DNA of 23,887 nt from Hungatella sp. UBA5385. Its GTDB lineage: Bacteria > Bacillota > Clostridia > Lachnospirales > Lachnospiraceae. The stretch covers positions 1 to 23,887 of the forward strand of contig DHOR01000010.1 in NCBI GenBank assembly GCA_002409995.1. Reading direction: 5' to 3'. Under the pieces are notes generated by a model. That model was given only the letters and a program-made list of their open reading frames with translations. It was not told the origin of the DNA and made no database searches. Below, piece after piece: positions 8,456-16,267 of the stretch (position 1 is the stretch's first letter; the number at the start of each line of letters is the position of its first letter). Made by a program: the position numbers and the translations under genes.

Positions 8456-9925
8456 ATGATGAAATTACCTGATACATTTTTATGGGGCGGAGCCACTGCT
8501 TCTTTTCAGTATGAAGGCGGTTATAAGGACGGTGGACGCGGACTGTCCACTCATGATTTTGAAACAGATGGGTCTGTAGAGCATCCCCGTCATCATACGT
8601 TGAAATTAGCTGATGGCAGTTATGGAGAGGCGAAAAGCAGTTTCTTCAATCCAGACAGTTTTCCAGACGGAGCTGTTCCGTGTTTATACGATGGAAAGTA
8701 TTATCCAAGCCATCAGGCAGTGGATTTTTACCACAGGTGGAAAGAGGATATTGCATTGATGGCGGGTATGGGATACCAGGTGTTCCGTTTCAGTATAAGC
8801 TGGAGTCGTATCTTTCCCACTGGGGAGGAAGAACAGGCAAATGAAGAGGGATTAAAATTCTATCAGAATATTTTGGAAGAATTGGAAAAATATAATATGG
8901 AACCGCTTATTACGATCTGCCATGATGAGATACCGGCAGCCATTGCGGATAAATATGATGGCTGGTCCAGCCGCAATTTGATTGATTGTTATCTGAAGTA
9001 TTGTAAGGTTTTGTTTGAGCGGTTTGGAAAAAGCTGCCGTTACTGGCTTACCTTCAATGAGATCAACGCTGTACGGGGATATGCTTCCTGCGGTACATAC
9101 AAAGCTGATAATCAGACACATTATCAGGCAGTCCATCATATGTTTCTTGCAAGTGCACTGGCTGTCAAAATGGGGCATGAGATGATGCCTGGTTCCATGT
9201 TTGGCGCTATGTATGCATTCAGTGAAATTTATCCGGCTACATGCAGGCCGGAAGATATATTCCGCCATATGCAGTGCAGACGTGAAAGCCTTTTCTTCTC
9301 TGATGTCATGGCAAGGGGATATTATCCTTCTTATACCGGAGATATTTTTAACAGAAGAGGGGTAACTTTGAAAACAGAGAACGGCGATGATGAGATTTTA
9401 CGCCAGGGTACTCTGGACTTTATCTCTTTCAGCTATTACCGCTCCTGTATTGTATCTGCAGAAAGTGAATTTAATGTAATCGGAGGTGATAAGAACCCTT
9501 ATTTGGAAATTACTCCATGGGGCTGGCCCATTGATCCTCTTGGTCTCCGCTTCGCGATGAATGAGATATATGACCGTTATCAGAAACCGTTATTTATCGT
9601 GGAGAATGGTCTTGGAGCGATTGATAAAGTGGAAGAGGATGGAAGCATTCAGGATGATTATCGTATTGATTATTTGAAAAAACATCTTCGTGAAATGATA
9701 AATGCGATCTGCATTGATGGAGTGGAATGTCTGGGCTATACTATGTGGGGCTGTATTGACCTGATTTCACTCAGTACCGGAGAAATGAAGAAAAGATATG
9801 GGGTTATTTATGTGGATATGGATGATAAAGGTAATGGTACACTGGATCGCAGGAAGAAAAAATCCTATGATTGGATGAAAGAAGTAATTGCCACCAATGG
9901 AGATAAATTATGGGAGGAATCTTGA
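8456..9925 (+). CDS. 6-phospho-beta-glucosidase, glycoside hydrolase family 1
   Basis: A 489-residue cytoplasmic enzyme that splits phosphorylated beta-glucosides from the PTS into glucose-6-phosphate and an aglycone or sugar. The N terminus LPDTFLWGGATASFQYEGG is the GH1 signature. The acid/base is Glu202 in TFNEIN and the nucleophile is Glu383 in IVENGLG. The C-terminal WGWPIDPLGLR and KRYGVIYVDMDDKGNGTLDRRKKKS segments fit the phospho-glycosidase branch. I choose the ATG at 8456, with AAGGA nine bases upstream; an in-frame ATG at 8435, overlapping the PTS gene and preceded by GAGGGAG, would add seven residues and is also possible. The overlap or close spacing shows one operon with the PTS gene. 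Confidence 0.93.
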   Translation: MMKLPDTFLWGGATASFQYEGGYKDGGRGLSTHDFETDGSVEHPRHHTLKLADGSYGEAKSSFFNPDSFPDGAVPCLYDGKYYPSHQAVDFYHRWKEDIALMAGMGYQVFRFSISWSRIFPTGEEEQANEEGLKFYQNILEELEKYNMEPLITICHDEIPAAIADKYDGWSSRNLIDCYLKYCKVLFERFGKSCRYWLTFNEINAVRGYASCGTYKADNQTHYQAVHHMFLASALAVKMGHEMMPGSMFGAMYAFSEIYPATCRPEDIFRHMQCRRESLFFSDVMARGYYPSYTGDIFNRRGVTLKTENGDDEILRQGTLDFISFSYYRSCIVSAESEFNVIGGDKNPYLEITPWGWPIDPLGLRFAMNEIYDRYQKPLFIVENGLGAIDKVEEDGSIQDDYRIDYLKKHLREMINAICIDGVECLGYTMWGCIDLISLSTGEMKKRYGVIYVDMDDKGNGTLDRRKKKSYDWMKEVIATNGDKLWEES

Positions 9926-10079
9926 AATCAATTCGATAATTTTACAAATAAGTATGCTGTTTGGGTATATTATATTAGGGTATGCATCCAATAAAGTGAA
10001 AATATCAGATGAAGTGTCTGATAGCTATTTTTCTTACGTATTCCGCCTGTTGCAGCTTGGTAAATTGATAATACTGTAA
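9909..10079 (+). pseudogene. N-terminal relic of an AEC-family transporter
   Basis: The frame reads INSIILQISMLFGYIILGYASN, then KVKISDEVSDSYFSYVF. This matches the first helix and following loop of AEC (auxin efflux carrier-like) transporters, then runs out after LLQLGKLIIL at a stop. GGGAGGA lies at 9912-9918, but no good start codon follows it in this frame. Only about 45 of the usual 300 residues remain. The family call depends on one helix and the loop, so it is moderate. Confidence 0.45.
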
Positions 10080-10183
10080 CAGGCAGAAGCTTTCCCGGCT
10101 TTTTACTCTCTGGTAAATGAATTCATTGCTATTATATATTCGTATTTACGAACAAAAATCGCATATCTGAAGGAGACAGAAAA

Positions 10184-10197
10184 TGGAAGCGCTTTCA
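10184..10197. promoter_or_regulatory. Catabolite response element (CcpA cre site) upstream of ppdK
   Basis: TGGAAGCGCTTTCA fits the cre consensus TGWAANCGNTNWCA at every position except the third. It lies 54 bases before the -35 box of the ppdK promoter. That far-upstream location is seen for genes activated by CcpA, such as ackA and pta in Bacillus. It could also repress an undetected upstream promoter. Confidence 0.65.
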
Positions 10198-10250
10198 AGA
10201 AATTGTATTGAAAAAAGACCTGATTTTTGTCAATTTTTCAAGAAAACCTC

Positions 10251-10278
10251 TTTACTAGAAATTGAATTATGTTATAAT
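10251..10278 (+). promoter_or_regulatory. Promoter of ppdK
   Basis: TTTACT (10251-10256), a 16-base spacer and a perfect TATAAT (10273-10278) with the extended TGT before it. It predicts a leader of about 70 bases, ending in the strong ribosome site GAGGAGG before the ppdK ATG. Confidence 0.75.
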
Positions 10279-10355
10279 ACTGACAGGGCTTTTTCGCGTT
10301 TTCATTAACGGCGGACAAGCGGACTAATCATAATATTTTGAGGAGGAATTAACTT

Positions 10356-12983
10356 ATGGCAAACAAATGGGTTTATTTGTTCACTGAAGGCAATACCAGC
10401 ATGAAAAACCTGTTAGGCGGTAAGGGAGCTAACCTTGCAGAGATGACAAACTTAGGTCTTCCGGTTCCGCAGGGCTTTACAATTACAACTGAGGCTTGTA
10501 CACAGTACTATGAAGACGGCGAGAAGATCAATGATGAGATCATGGGCCAGATCATGGAACACATCACCAAGATGGAAGAGATTGCAGGTAAGAAGTTTGG
10601 AGATAAGGAAAACCCTCTTCTTGTTTCTGTTCGTTCCGGAGCAAGAGCATCCATGCCAGGTATGATGGATACCATCTTAAACCTTGGTTTGAATGAAGAA
10701 GTTGTTGAAATTCTGGCAGCTAAATCCGGTAACCCACGTTGGGCATGGGACTGCTATAGAAGATTCATTCAGATGTACTCTGACGTAGTTATGGAAGTTG
10801 GTAAGAAGTTCTTTGAAGAGCTTATCGACAAGATGAAAGAAGAAAAAGGCATTACAGAAGATGCTGATTTAACAGCAGAAGATTTAAAGAACTTAGCTTA
10901 TCAGTTTAAAGCTGAGTACAAAGAGAAAATCGGAGCTGATTTCCCAGCTGATCCTAAGGAGCAGTTAATGGGAGCTATTAAGGCAGTATTCCGTTCCTGG
11001 AATAACCCAAGAGCTAACGTTTACCGTCGTGACAACGATATTCCATATTCCTGGGGTACAGCTGTTAACGTACAGATGATGGTATTCGGTAACTTAGGTG
11101 ATACCTCAGGTACAGGTGTTGCATTTACCCGTGATCCAGCAACAGGCGAGAAACACTTAATGGGTGAGTTCTTAATGAACGCTCAGGGTGAAGACGTTGT
11201 TGCCGGTGTTCGTACTCCTAACAAGATCGAACAGTTAAACGATATTATGCCGGAAGTTTATAAGCAGTTTGTAGAGATTTGCGATAAGCTGGAAGATCAC
11301 TATAGAGATATGCAGGATATGGAGTTCACCATTGAAGACAAGAAGCTGTACATGCTTCAGACAAGAAATGGTAAGAGAACTGCTAAGGCTGCATTAAAGA
11401 TTGCCTGTGATTTAGTTGATGAAGGCATGATCAATGAAGAAAAAGCAGTTATGATGATTGACCCAAGAAACTTAGATACCTTACTTCATCCTCAGTTTGA
11501 TACAGCGGCCATGAAAGAGGTTGAGCCGGTTGGCAGAGCATTGGCTGCTTCTCCAGGAGCTGCTTGCGGTAAAGTTGTATTTACAGCAGAAGACGCTAAG
11601 GCATGGCATGAAAGAGGAGAGAAGGTTATCCTTGTACGTCTTGAGACATCTCCAGAGGATATTGAAGGCATGAAGGCTGCTCAGGGTATCTTAACAGCCC
11701 GCGGCGGTATGACCAGCCATGCAGCAGTTGTTGCCCGTGGTATGGGTAAATGCTGTGTATCCGGTTGTTCCGAGATTGTTATGGACGAGCCAAATAAGAA
11801 ATTTACTCTTGGCGGCAAGGAATTCCATGAAGGAGATTATATCTCCATTGATGGTTCTACAGGTAGAATTTATGATGGCATCATTCCAACAGTAGATGCT
11901 GCTATTATTGGTGAGTTTGAGAGAATTATGGCTTGGACTGACAAATACAGAACACTGAAAGTAAGAACCAATGCTGATACTCCTGCTGATGCTAAGAAAG
12001 CAAAAGAGCTTGGCGCAGAAGGTATTGGACTTTGCCGTACAGAGCATATGTTCTTTGAAGGCGAGAGAATTGAAGCTTTCCGTGAGATGATCTGTTCTGA
12101 TACAGTAGAGGAAAGAGAAGAAGCACTTGATAGAATCCTTCCTGTACAGCAGGGAGACTTCGAAGAATTATACGAGGCTCTGGAAGGTAATCCTGTTACC
12201 ATCCGTTTCCTTGATCCACCTTTACACGAGTTCGTTCCTACAGAGGAAGCTGATATTAAGAAGCTGGCAGAAGCTAAGGGCAAAACTGTAGAGCAGATTA
12301 AGGCTATTATTACTTCTTTACATGAATTTAACCCAATGATGGGACATCGTGGCTGTCGTCTGACTGTTACTTATCCTGAGATTGCTAAAATGCAGACAAA
12401 AGCAATTATCCGTGCAGCAATTAATGTACAGAAGGCTCATCCGGATTGGAATGTATGTCCTGAGATTATGATTCCATTAATTTCTGATGCTAATGAATTA
12501 AAGTTTGTTAAGAAGGTTGTTGTAGAGACAGCTGATGCAGAGATCAAGGCAGCAGACAGTAACTTAAAGTATGAAGTTGGTACTATGATCGAGATTCCAA
12601 GAGCATGTCTGACAGCAGACGAGATTGCTAAGGATGCTGACTTCTTCTGCTTCGGAACCAATGATTTAACTCAGATGGCTTACGGCTTCTCCCGTGATGA
12701 TGCTGGTAAGTTCTTAGAGGCTTACTATGACACCAAGATCTTCGAGAGCGACCCATTTACTAAGCTGGATCAGGTTGGCGTTGGCAAGCTGATGGAAATG
12801 GCAATCAAATTAGGTAAGGGTGTACGTCCTGAAATGCATGTTGGTATCTGTGGCGAGCACGGCGGTGATCCATCTTCCGTAGAGTTCTGCCATAAGATTG
12901 GTCTGGATTATGTATCCTGTTCTCCATTCCGTGTGCCGATTGCTAAGTTGGCAGCAGCACAGGCAGCACTGGCTGATAAATAA
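10356..12983 (+). CDS. ppdK: Pyruvate, phosphate dikinase
   Basis: An 875-residue cytoplasmic enzyme that interconverts phosphoenolpyruvate, AMP and pyrophosphate with pyruvate, ATP and phosphate. In anaerobic clostridia it commonly takes a glycolytic or gluconeogenic role. The N-terminal ATP-grasp domain starts at KWVYLFTEGNTSMKNLLGGKGANLAEM. The phosphohistidine domain carries catalytic His455 in GGMTSHAAVVARGMG, the same number as in the Clostridium symbiosum enzyme. The C-terminal barrel has Cys832 in HVGICGEHGGDP, equivalent to Cys831 there. Length is full (874 in C. symbiosum). It is a single-gene unit with its own promoter, an upstream cre site and a strong terminator. No PPDK regulatory protein gene is nearby. 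Confidence 0.98.
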   Translation: MANKWVYLFTEGNTSMKNLLGGKGANLAEMTNLGLPVPQGFTITTEACTQYYEDGEKINDEIMGQIMEHITKMEEIAGKKFGDKENPLLVSVRSGARASMPGMMDTILNLGLNEEVVEILAAKSGNPRWAWDCYRRFIQMYSDVVMEVGKKFFEELIDKMKEEKGITEDADLTAEDLKNLAYQFKAEYKEKIGADFPADPKEQLMGAIKAVFRSWNNPRANVYRRDNDIPYSWGTAVNVQMMVFGNLGDTSGTGVAFTRDPATGEKHLMGEFLMNAQGEDVVAGVRTPNKIEQLNDIMPEVYKQFVEICDKLEDHYRDMQDMEFTIEDKKLYMLQTRNGKRTAKAALKIACDLVDEGMINEEKAVMMIDPRNLDTLLHPQFDTAAMKEVEPVGRALAASPGAACGKVVFTAEDAKAWHERGEKVILVRLETSPEDIEGMKAAQGILTARGGMTSHAAVVARGMGKCCVSGCSEIVMDEPNKKFTLGGKEFHEGDYISIDGSTGRIYDGIIPTVDAAIIGEFERIMAWTDKYRTLKVRTNADTPADAKKAKELGAEGIGLCRTEHMFFEGERIEAFREMICSDTVEEREEALDRILPVQQGDFEELYEALEGNPVTIRFLDPPLHEFVPTEEADIKKLAEAKGKTVEQIKAIITSLHEFNPMMGHRGCRLTVTYPEIAKMQTKAIIRAAINVQKAHPDWNVCPEIMIPLISDANELKFVKKVVVETADAEIKAADSNLKYEVGTMIEIPRACLTADEIAKDADFFCFGTNDLTQMAYGFSRDDAGKFLEAYYDTKIFESDPFTKLDQVGVGKLMEMAIKLGKGVRPEMHVGICGEHGGDPSSVEFCHKIGLDYVSCSPFRVPIAKLAAAQAALADK

Positions 12984-13000
12984 GATTAATGAATTATGAT

Positions 13001-13041
13001 AGACGAGCTATTTGATATTTTATCGAATAGCTCGTCTTTTT
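13001..13041 (+). terminator. Strong Rho-independent terminator of ppdK
   Basis: Arms 13001-13017 and 13021-13037 form a 17-bp stem with one G-U pair and a TTT loop, beginning AGACGAGCTATT and ending AATAGCTCGTCT. A run of five T closes it. It starts 17 bases after the ppdK stop codon. Confidence 0.93.
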
Positions 13042-13081
13042 GTTATTAAATACTTGTGTTTTCTTTGTTGTTGAGTACAAT

Positions 13082-13167
13082 TTTGAGTTAAAAATAAAAC
13101 TCAAATGAGGATGTGGTACTCTTCATTGGATGGATAGGAATCGTATCGTATTAGATACGGCTCCTAT
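13082..13167. other. Two orphan hairpins between ppdK and the AAA ATPase gene
   Basis: TTTGAGTT (13082-13089) and AACTCAAA (13098-13105) form one perfect short hairpin. ATAGGA (13134-13139) with TCCTAT (13162-13167), and inside them CGTATC with GATACG around the loop GTATTA, form a second 14-bp stem with one mismatch and one wobble. Neither is followed by a T run typical of terminators. No gene is visible in 13042-13260; function is unknown. Confidence 0.45.
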
Positions 13168-13183
13168 TATTACAAGTTTTCTC

Positions 13184-13257
13184 TATTTAAAATAATTATA
13201 TATATTTTTGCGATTATAACCATAAAAACTGTTATATTTTTATTAAAATTGCGGTAT
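13184..13257. repeat. Direct repeat, copy A (5' region of AAA/DUF4143 gene)
   Basis: This segment recurs in the same orientation at 20930-21003. The core 13205-13255 matches 20951-21001 with three differences in 51 bases, and the outer TATTTAAA blocks keep the same spacing. Here it ends in the TATAAT box of the intact ATPase gene. Confidence 0.85.
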
Positions 13258-13281
13258 AATATAGATATGGAGGTGATAGTT

Positions 13282-14493
13282 ATGATAGAAAGACCATTAT
13301 ATACAGATAAAATAATATCCTATGCAGATACACCATTTGTAAAAATACTAACAGGTGTACGCCGCTGTGGAAAATCAACAATCTTGAAAATGCTCATGAA
13401 AGAACTACAGAATAGAGGTATAGAAGAACACCGCATCATCTACTATAATTTCGATTCTTTAGAACACGAAGATATTAAAACAAGCAGAGCCCTATTTACA
13501 GAACTCAAAAAACGCCTTTCTCAAGACGCTAAAACCTATTTATTTCTTGACGAAATACAGGAAGTAAAGTCATGGGAGAAGGTTGTTAATTCCCTGATGA
13601 TGGATTACAATGTAGATATTTACGTCACTGGCTCTAATTCACGTATGATGTCATCGGAGATTTCCACTTACCTTACAGGACGTTACGTTTCCTTTCGTAT
13701 TTATCCACTTTCATTTTCTGAATATCTGACATTCCGCAAAACCCATACGGAGATATCAGATGTTCATACAGAACTGGTCAGCTACTTACGATTGGGAGGT
13801 TTTCCTGCACTTCATTTACAAAGTTATACTTATGATGATGCTTATACTATTGTCAGGGATATTTATAATTCCACCATCTTTACAGATATTGTAAAACGCA
13901 ATCAAATCCGTAAGGTAGACCAGTTGGAGCGTATCGTACGTTTTGTGTTTGATAACACAGGCAGAACATTTTCTGCATATTCCATATCTAAATATTTAAA
14001 AAGCGAAAACCGCAGCATTGATAATGAAACTGTTTACAGTTATCTTGCAAAATTAGAGAACGCCTATATCATTCACCGCTGTTCCAGATATGATATTCAG
14101 GGAAAAGAAATTCTTAAAACACAAGAAAAGTTCTATCTTGCAGATCCGGCATTTCGATATAGTGTATTAGGTTATTCTCCTGACAGTGTTGCTGGAATGC
14201 TTGAAAATCTTGTGTATCTGGAATTACGGCGCCGTGGCTATGATGTTTATGTTGGTAAACTGGATAATATGGAAATTGATTTTATCGCAACAAAGCAAGA
14301 ACATAAATTGTACATTCAGGTGACACAGCAAATTGGTTCCCAGAAAACGGAGCAGAGAGAATATGGACGACTCCTTGACATTCGGGATAACTATCCCAAA
14401 TATGTTCTACGTACCGATGCTTTTGCTGATGGAAACTACGAGGGAATTATAACCATGCATATTGCAGATTTTCTGCTCAGTGATAAATATTAA
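13282..14493 (+). CDS. Stand-alone AAA ATPase with C-terminal DUF4143 domain
   Basis: A 403-residue cytoplasmic protein of a family common in anaerobes, archaea and Bacteroidetes, whose function is not settled. The start at 13282 follows GGAGGTGAT; a start at 13249 would overlap the -10 box TATAAT (13256-13261). The AAA_14 domain has Walker A GVRRCGKST (about residues 25-33), Walker B LFLDEIQEV, and sensor region YVTGSNSRMM. DUF4143, a nuclease-like fold, covers about residues 195-350. Its core reads MEIDFIA...LYIQVTQQ, where a Gln stands in place of the usual Glu and no catalytic Lys follows, so nuclease activity is doubtful. A deleted relative lies at 20930-21035. Roles in self-targeting, toxin-like or mobile contexts have been suggested for the family; none is evident here. 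Confidence 0.88.
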   Translation: MIERPLYTDKIISYADTPFVKILTGVRRCGKSTILKMLMKELQNRGIEEHRIIYYNFDSLEHEDIKTSRALFTELKKRLSQDAKTYLFLDEIQEVKSWEKVVNSLMMDYNVDIYVTGSNSRMMSSEISTYLTGRYVSFRIYPLSFSEYLTFRKTHTEISDVHTELVSYLRLGGFPALHLQSYTYDDAYTIVRDIYNSTIFTDIVKRNQIRKVDQLERIVRFVFDNTGRTFSAYSISKYLKSENRSIDNETVYSYLAKLENAYIIHRCSRYDIQGKEILKTQEKFYLADPAFRYSVLGYSPDSVAGMLENLVYLELRRRGYDVYVGKLDNMEIDFIATKQEHKLYIQVTQQIGSQKTEQREYGRLLDIRDNYPKYVLRTDAFADGNYEGIITMHIADFLLSDKY

Positions 14494-14581
14494 AGTGCAA
14501 CCAGATGTAAATCGAAGTTGCTCAATAGTTGGTGGCATTATATTGAATTATTTGTTAAATTATAATTGGAGGTGGGAGTTA

Positions 14582-15061
14582 ATGACTTTAGGTGAAAAAA
14601 TCCAAGAGTTAAGAAAACTTAATGGAATGTCACAAGAATATTTAGCAGAGCAATTAGAAGTAAGCCGACAGGCAATTTCTAAATGGGAAAATGAGCAATC
14701 TATCCCATCATCTGACAATTTATTCCGACTTTCTAAATTGTTTAATATTTCTGTAGAACAACTTATAAATCCTAATTCGAGGGTAGAACTCGTAATGGAG
14801 GTAAGGAAGGAGATAATAAAATTGAAAAAATCTAAGTCGATGTTTTTCTTTACTGTACTGTCTCTTGTACTTTTTATTGGAACATTTGCCAATGCATTGT
14901 ATGGACGCATTAGCGGATACTATGACCAGCAGACAGTCTTATATCTTATCATTACTTCTGTAGGATTTATGCTGTTTGCGTTCCTGCCTATTGTTTTGTA
15001 TTTTTACGTTATGTTTATGATGATTGTAAGAGCAGGGGGATTAAGCCCACATTTTGGGTAG
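14582..15061 (+). CDS. XRE-family regulator with membrane domain, frameshifted near the 3' end
   Basis: A 159-residue protein whose N-terminal XRE helix-turn-helix (residues about 5-60, GEKIQELRKLNGMSQEYLAEQL and VSRQAISKWENEQSIP) should bind DNA. Two hydrophobic stretches follow (SMFFFTVLSLVLFIGTF and TVLYLIITSVGFMLFAFLPI). It starts at 14582 after GGAGGTGGGAG; an upstream in-frame start overlaps the ATPase gene without a ribosome site. The frame stops early with GLSPHFG. If the G run at 15035-15039 had six G rather than five, the protein would continue as GGIKPTFWVVISISVYGL to a stop at 15127-15129, adding another membrane helix. This is a contraction, a phase-variable tract or a sequencing error. 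The target is unknown. Confidence 0.85.
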   Translation: MTLGEKIQELRKLNGMSQEYLAEQLEVSRQAISKWENEQSIPSSDNLFRLSKLFNISVEQLINPNSRVELVMEVRKEIIKLKKSKSMFFFTVLSLVLFIGTFANALYGRISGYYDQQTVLYLIITSVGFMLFAFLPIVLYFYVMFMMIVRAGGLSPHFG

Positions 15062-15182
15062 TAATTTCAATATCAGTTTATGGTCTTGTATACTATCTGA
15101 TAAAAAGGGATACATTGTCTAACCCTTAAGCCTATTGATTCGGCGGTGATAAAGCACTGCTTTGTCATAACATTCAGCTATT

Positions 15183-15237
15183 AAGGATTAAATCACAAAG
15201 CCTATGGAATGGCATTGAATGGATTTAGTCCTTTTTT
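15183..15237 (+). terminator. Rho-independent terminator before the murQ operon
   Basis: AAGGATTAAATC (15183-15194) pairs with GATTTAGTCCTT (15222-15233) with one wobble pair, around a 27-base loop. A run of six T (15232-15237) follows. It ends transcripts from the ATPase/XRE side. Confidence 0.75.
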
Positions 15238-15265
15238 ATTTCAAGAAATAACATTTTTATATCGA

Positions 15266-15337
15266 AAAGTTCCTGGTTTTGAAACAAAGTTCCTAAAATT
15301 CTTATTTTATTGACAAAATTGTACCATATGTTATTCT
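15266..15337 (+). promoter_or_regulatory. Promoter of the murQ-PTS operon with upstream direct repeats
   Basis: TTGACA (15310-15315), a 16-base spacer and TATTCT (15332-15337) preceded by TG form a good promoter, about 27 bases before the regulator gene. Just upstream, AAAGTTCCT occurs twice, at 15266-15274 and 15286-15294, exactly 20 bases apart, or two helical turns. Between them GTTTTGAAAC is a small palindrome. The repeats sit where an activator would bind and are candidate sites for the RpiR regulator encoded next. Confidence 0.7.
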
Positions 15338-15363
15338 GAGTTTAATTAGATGGAGGGGAGCAA

Positions 15364-16242
15364 ATGAAGAGTGTATTGGTTCGCTTACAAGAATATTCAC
15401 CAAGAGCAAGTGAAGTAGAGAAGGGGGTAATTAAAGTTCTGTTAGAAAAACCGGAAACTGCTGCAGAGTGTAGTATCCAGAAGTTGGCAGCGATCTCTTT
15501 TACGTCTGCATCTACCATTATCCGGTTATGCCGTAAATTAGGATTTGGCGGGTATAAGGAATTTCATAAAGCGCTGCTCTATGAACTGGCTGTCAGAAAG
15601 GAGACACAGGATGAACGGAAGCGGGATTTGGAGCGGGAAGATGGGTTGGAAGCTATTATTGAAAAAGTCACTTATAAGAATATAATCTCCTTGGAAAATA
15701 CAAAAAAACTTATTGATTTAGATGTGTTTCAAAAATGTGTTGATCTGTTATCTGCCTCTGGAAATATCTGTTTATTTGGAATGGGGGCTTCACTTCTTGT
15801 GGCAAGAGATGCCTATCTAAAGTTCCTGAGAGTTAACAAACCGTGTCAACTTTGTGATGACTGGCATGCCCAATATATATACGCAAGGAATATTACTTCT
15901 GATGATGTTGCTATTATCATCAGTTACTCTGGTATGACTGCAGAGATGGTGCGGTGTGCAGAGGCAGTGAAGAAAAATGGAGCTCCTATAATTGCTATTA
16001 CCAGATTCGAGGATTCTGCCCTGGTAAAGCTATCTGACTATAATTTATATGTTGCAACTATGGAACTATTTTTTCGTAAAGGAGCAATGTCTTCAAGAAT
16101 TTCACAACTGAATACGGTAGATATTCTCTTTGCAGCCTATGTGAATCAAAATTATGAGGAGTGTATGGAATTAATTGGTAAGACTCATATCAAAAAGGTG
16201 GAAAAACCATCTGGTGGATATTTAGAAGGTGAAATGATGTGA
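15364..16242 (+). CDS. MurR/RpiR-family transcriptional regulator of the murQ-PTS operon
   Basis: A 292-residue cytoplasmic regulator. The N-terminal RpiR helix-turn-helix spans residues about 1-80 (CSIQKLAAISFTSASTIIRLCRKLGFGGYKEFHKAL). The SIS domain covers about residues 120-250 (NICLFGMGASLLVARDAYLKFLRV and DVAIIISYSGMTAEMVRCAEAVKKNGAPIIAIT). It is preceded by GGAGGGGAG and heads an operon with murQ and PTS genes, so its likely ligand is MurNAc-6-phosphate, as for MurR of Escherichia coli. It differs from the RpiR protein at 6042 in length and sequence. Sign of control is not visible; upstream direct repeats fit an activator or a cooperative repressor. Confidence 0.9.
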   Translation: MKSVLVRLQEYSPRASEVEKGVIKVLLEKPETAAECSIQKLAAISFTSASTIIRLCRKLGFGGYKEFHKALLYELAVRKETQDERKRDLEREDGLEAIIEKVTYKNIISLENTKKLIDLDVFQKCVDLLSASGNICLFGMGASLLVARDAYLKFLRVNKPCQLCDDWHAQYIYARNITSDDVAIIISYSGMTAEMVRCAEAVKKNGAPIIAITRFEDSALVKLSDYNLYVATMELFFRKGAMSSRISQLNTVDILFAAYVNQNYEECMELIGKTHIKKVEKPSGGYLEGEMM

Positions 16243-16267
16243 TGAAAACATTGAATTAGGAGGAAAC

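Noticed and set aside
8852..9268. Minus-strand open frame opposite the GH1 gene
   Set aside because: It is antisense to conserved GH1 coding sequence and carries no family motif.
10183..10308. A 41-codon frame with AAGGAG upstream (starts MEALSRNC)
   Set aside because: It runs through the cre site and the ppdK promoter, has no recognisable domain and an unusual composition; chance is more likely.
11691..12283. Two minus-strand open frames opposite ppdK
   Set aside because: Ser/Ala/Ile-rich antisense shadows of strongly conserved PPDK codons.
13282..15129. AAA/DUF4143 ATPase plus XRE gene as a toxin-antitoxin or defence pair
   Set aside because: They have separate ribosome sites 88 bases apart, the ATPase family has no proven toxin role, and the XRE protein has membrane helices unlike antitoxins.
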